A DNA stretch of 64,000 bases from Halobellus rufus (GTDB taxonomy: Archaea > Halobacteriota > Halobacteria > Halobacteriales > Haloferacaceae), in assembly GCF_000739575.1 (NCBI RefSeq), contig NZ_BBJO01000039.1, positions 48,620 through 112,619 on the forward strand, read 5' to 3'. The translations under genes were made by a program, and so were the position numbers. Position 1 is the stretch's first letter, and every line of letters starts with the position of its first letter. Of the stretch, positions 62,658 through 64,000 are shown in pieces. The notes under the pieces are model-generated. The model did no database searches. It had not been told where the DNA came from and worked only from the letters and a program-made list of their open reading frames with translations.

Positions 62658-63587
62658 ATGAACGACGAATATCGCCTCGCAGCGTACGCAGTCGCAGTAT
62701 CGTTGGCCGTGCTCGCTATTAGCGGTGCAATTGTCGTCGCGGGTGACGCCCCACCGGATTCCTCGCCGTCCTCGACGGATAGAACCGATCAGAACGTGAC
62801 CATCGACGAAGCGAATCGGATCGATATTTCGGTGGCCGACAGCAACAGTACCGTTGCCTTTGATCAAGGTGAGCGCACCTGTCGAGGCAACCTCCGCGTC
62901 GACGATCCTGATCAGACCCGAACGGATGTCGAACTTGAAGGTGTGACGGTCACATTGGTCGAAGACCACGACGAGCCATTCGACGAGATCAACCGGGAAC
63001 AGTTCGCAGAGTTAGTGTGGGATGAAGTCTCTGCAACTGCCGGATTCGAGAATTACGACCACGTCGAAATTCGGGTCAACCAGTATTACGAAACTGTTGC
63101 CCGGGAAGAACCGAGAGATACTGTCGGTGTTCGTGTTCGGCCAGTCGATGACTGCCTCCCAACGGTTGAAGCCGAGGTGATGCTCGACAACCAGTCGGTG
63201 GACGTGCGCGCGGCCCACCCGGAGATCGAGGATCTCGAGTTGAATGTCACTGACACTATGGGTGTCCTTGACGATACGGAGCGGAAGTTACTCGAACAGC
63301 TTCTTGAATCGAACACGTACGCCAGCTATACCATTCAAACCGAATTTGATACGTCCTCCCAACTGAATGCAACTGTGCTCAAGGCGACAAACGACGGTGT
63401 GATCGAGGTGAAGTTGACCGACCCCACTATCGAGGGGCACACAGTCATCACGAGAGTCAATCTTGAGTCTGAAACCGTCCTCAACACGTGGACAAAAATA
63501 TCGATCGAACAGAGTGATGGATCCAATACAGTCGTTGTCAGCGATGCCACCGACAACAGTACCGTAACTTTCGAACGAGGAGAGTGA
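62658..63587 (+). CDS. Signal-anchored extracellular protein, function unknown
   Basis: 309 residues from the ATG at 62658 (MNDEYRLAAYAVAVSLAVLAI); the open frame extends upstream to 62376 through the palindrome but without coding character. An N-terminal anchor helix is followed by a soluble region with two Cys (ERTCRGNLRVDD; PVDDCLPTVEAEV) that could pair, and a C-terminal beta region 'GHTVITRVNLESETVLNTWTKISIEQ'. Divergent from the HTH-regulator operon and probably under the same control. Confidence 0.78.
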   Translation: MNDEYRLAAYAVAVSLAVLAISGAIVVAGDAPPDSSPSSTDRTDQNVTIDEANRIDISVADSNSTVAFDQGERTCRGNLRVDDPDQTRTDVELEGVTVTLVEDHDEPFDEINREQFAELVWDEVSATAGFENYDHVEIRVNQYYETVAREEPRDTVGVRVRPVDDCLPTVEAEVMLDNQSVDVRAAHPEIEDLELNVTDTMGVLDDTERKLLEQLLESNTYASYTIQTEFDTSSQLNATVLKATNDGVIEVKLTDPTIEGHTVITRVNLESETVLNTWTKISIEQSDGSNTVVVSDATDNSTVTFERGE

Positions 63588-63771
63588 GCTAGGATCCTAC
63601 TCGCTCACGGCTGACGCCATTCGCTCCGTGAGGGTAGGACTTCCTTTTCTACAACGAGCTTTGCAGATACTCTGCTACTCTCTGCAAAACAATATCACTA
63701 ACCCCCTTCCTCAGCGAGCGTCAACCGAACAGGAGGCGCGATCAGGAAGAGGGCTTAGCGCCTTAATGTAG

Positions 63772-64000
63772 CTAAGAGAAGAGGGATTTGATCGTATTAA
63801 CCGTCTCCTCAGTATGGGCGTGAGGACAAATAGAGAACCGACCGATTGTCCTATACTGCTCGAAAAGTGAGATACATTGACGGGTAAAGCGAACAGTACT
63901 ATCGAGCGAGAGATACTGGAGTATAACCGACAGTGAATCGACGATGATTAGCGTCGGGTATGCTTCGGCCCCTATTGAATCTAAGAATTTGGTGATTTCG
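63772..64000 (-). CDS. Partial DUF7504-like protein (N-terminus off the right edge)
   Basis: The last 75 codons on the minus strand read EITKFLDSIGAEAYPTLIIV, DSLSVILQYLSLDSTVRFTR and so on, ending 'HAHTEETVNTIKSLFS' and a TAG at 63772-63774. The hydrophobic strand 'PTLIIVDSLSVIL' followed by a long helix matches the Walker B-like part of DUF7504 proteins; compare the C-terminal domain of the protein at 24065. Confidence 0.68.
   Translation of the reverse strand, partial: EITKFLDSIGAEAYPTLIIVDSLSVILQYLSLDSTVRFTRQCISLFEQYRTIGRFSICPHAHTEETVNTIKSLFS

Overview
The window comes from a haloarchaeon (class Halobacteria). The evidence is acidic, Asp/Glu-rich proteins, S-layer glycoproteins with a PGF-CTERM anchor, a CetZ tubulin-like protein, HalOD1 and HVO_A0114-type families, TATA-type promoters and many haloarchaeal IS200/IS605 (IS1341-type) elements. 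I cannot assign a genus. The first ~2 kb is clearly AT-richer than the rest. No tRNA, rRNA or CRISPR array was seen.

Layout. 1-3.9 kb: a left-truncated multi-pass membrane protein resembling a GT-C glycosyltransferase, and a Rieske/metallo-beta-lactamase protein that looks like CMP-N-acetylneuraminate hydroxylase fused to a DUF1858 tail. 4.3-8.8 kb: two small membrane proteins, then glmU-like and glmS genes (UDP-GlcNAc supply). 8.9-32 kb: an accessory region packed with IS200/IS605, IS1341 and IS607 elements and relics. Cargo between them includes two toxin-antitoxin-like modules sharing one operator, a vapBC pair, a large nuclease-like protein, an HNH endonuclease, small winged-helix regulators and a threonine ammonia-lyase gene broken by two insertions. 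33-35 kb: a LOV-domain histidine kinase. 35.3-37.2 kb: a complete tnpA-tnpB element. 37.5-49.2 kb: the surface and shape locus, with a TasA/SipW-type secreted protein, CetZ and three tandem S-layer glycoprotein paralogs (the middle one frameshifted) that share leader and terminator sequences. 49.6-50.9 kb: decayed IS material. 50.9-55.9 kb: an MMPL/RND exporter (frameshifted) with its COG1361-type partner and a divergent TetR regulator. 56-61 kb: an anchored surface protein and an ABC exporter (extracellular Ig-like protein, MacB-type ATPase, FtsX-type permease). 61-63.6 kb: a membrane-bound winged-helix regulator and two secreted or anchored proteins around a nested palindrome. The right edge holds the C-terminus of a DUF7504-like protein.

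How the parts fit. The recurring theme is the cell surface: amino-sugar precursor synthesis, a glycosyltransferase-like protein and a possible sugar hydroxylase, three S-layer paralogs, and exporters with extracellular partners. The second theme is insertion activity. Element ends can be placed to the base from shared terminal hairpins and a TCAA/TCAC right-end signature. This lets several interrupted genes be rebuilt in frame (threonine ammonia-lyase, a zinc-ribbon gene, the vapC stop codon). Single-base frameshifts in three genes (S-layer 2, MMPL, IS607 tnpA) could be real decay or sequencing error.
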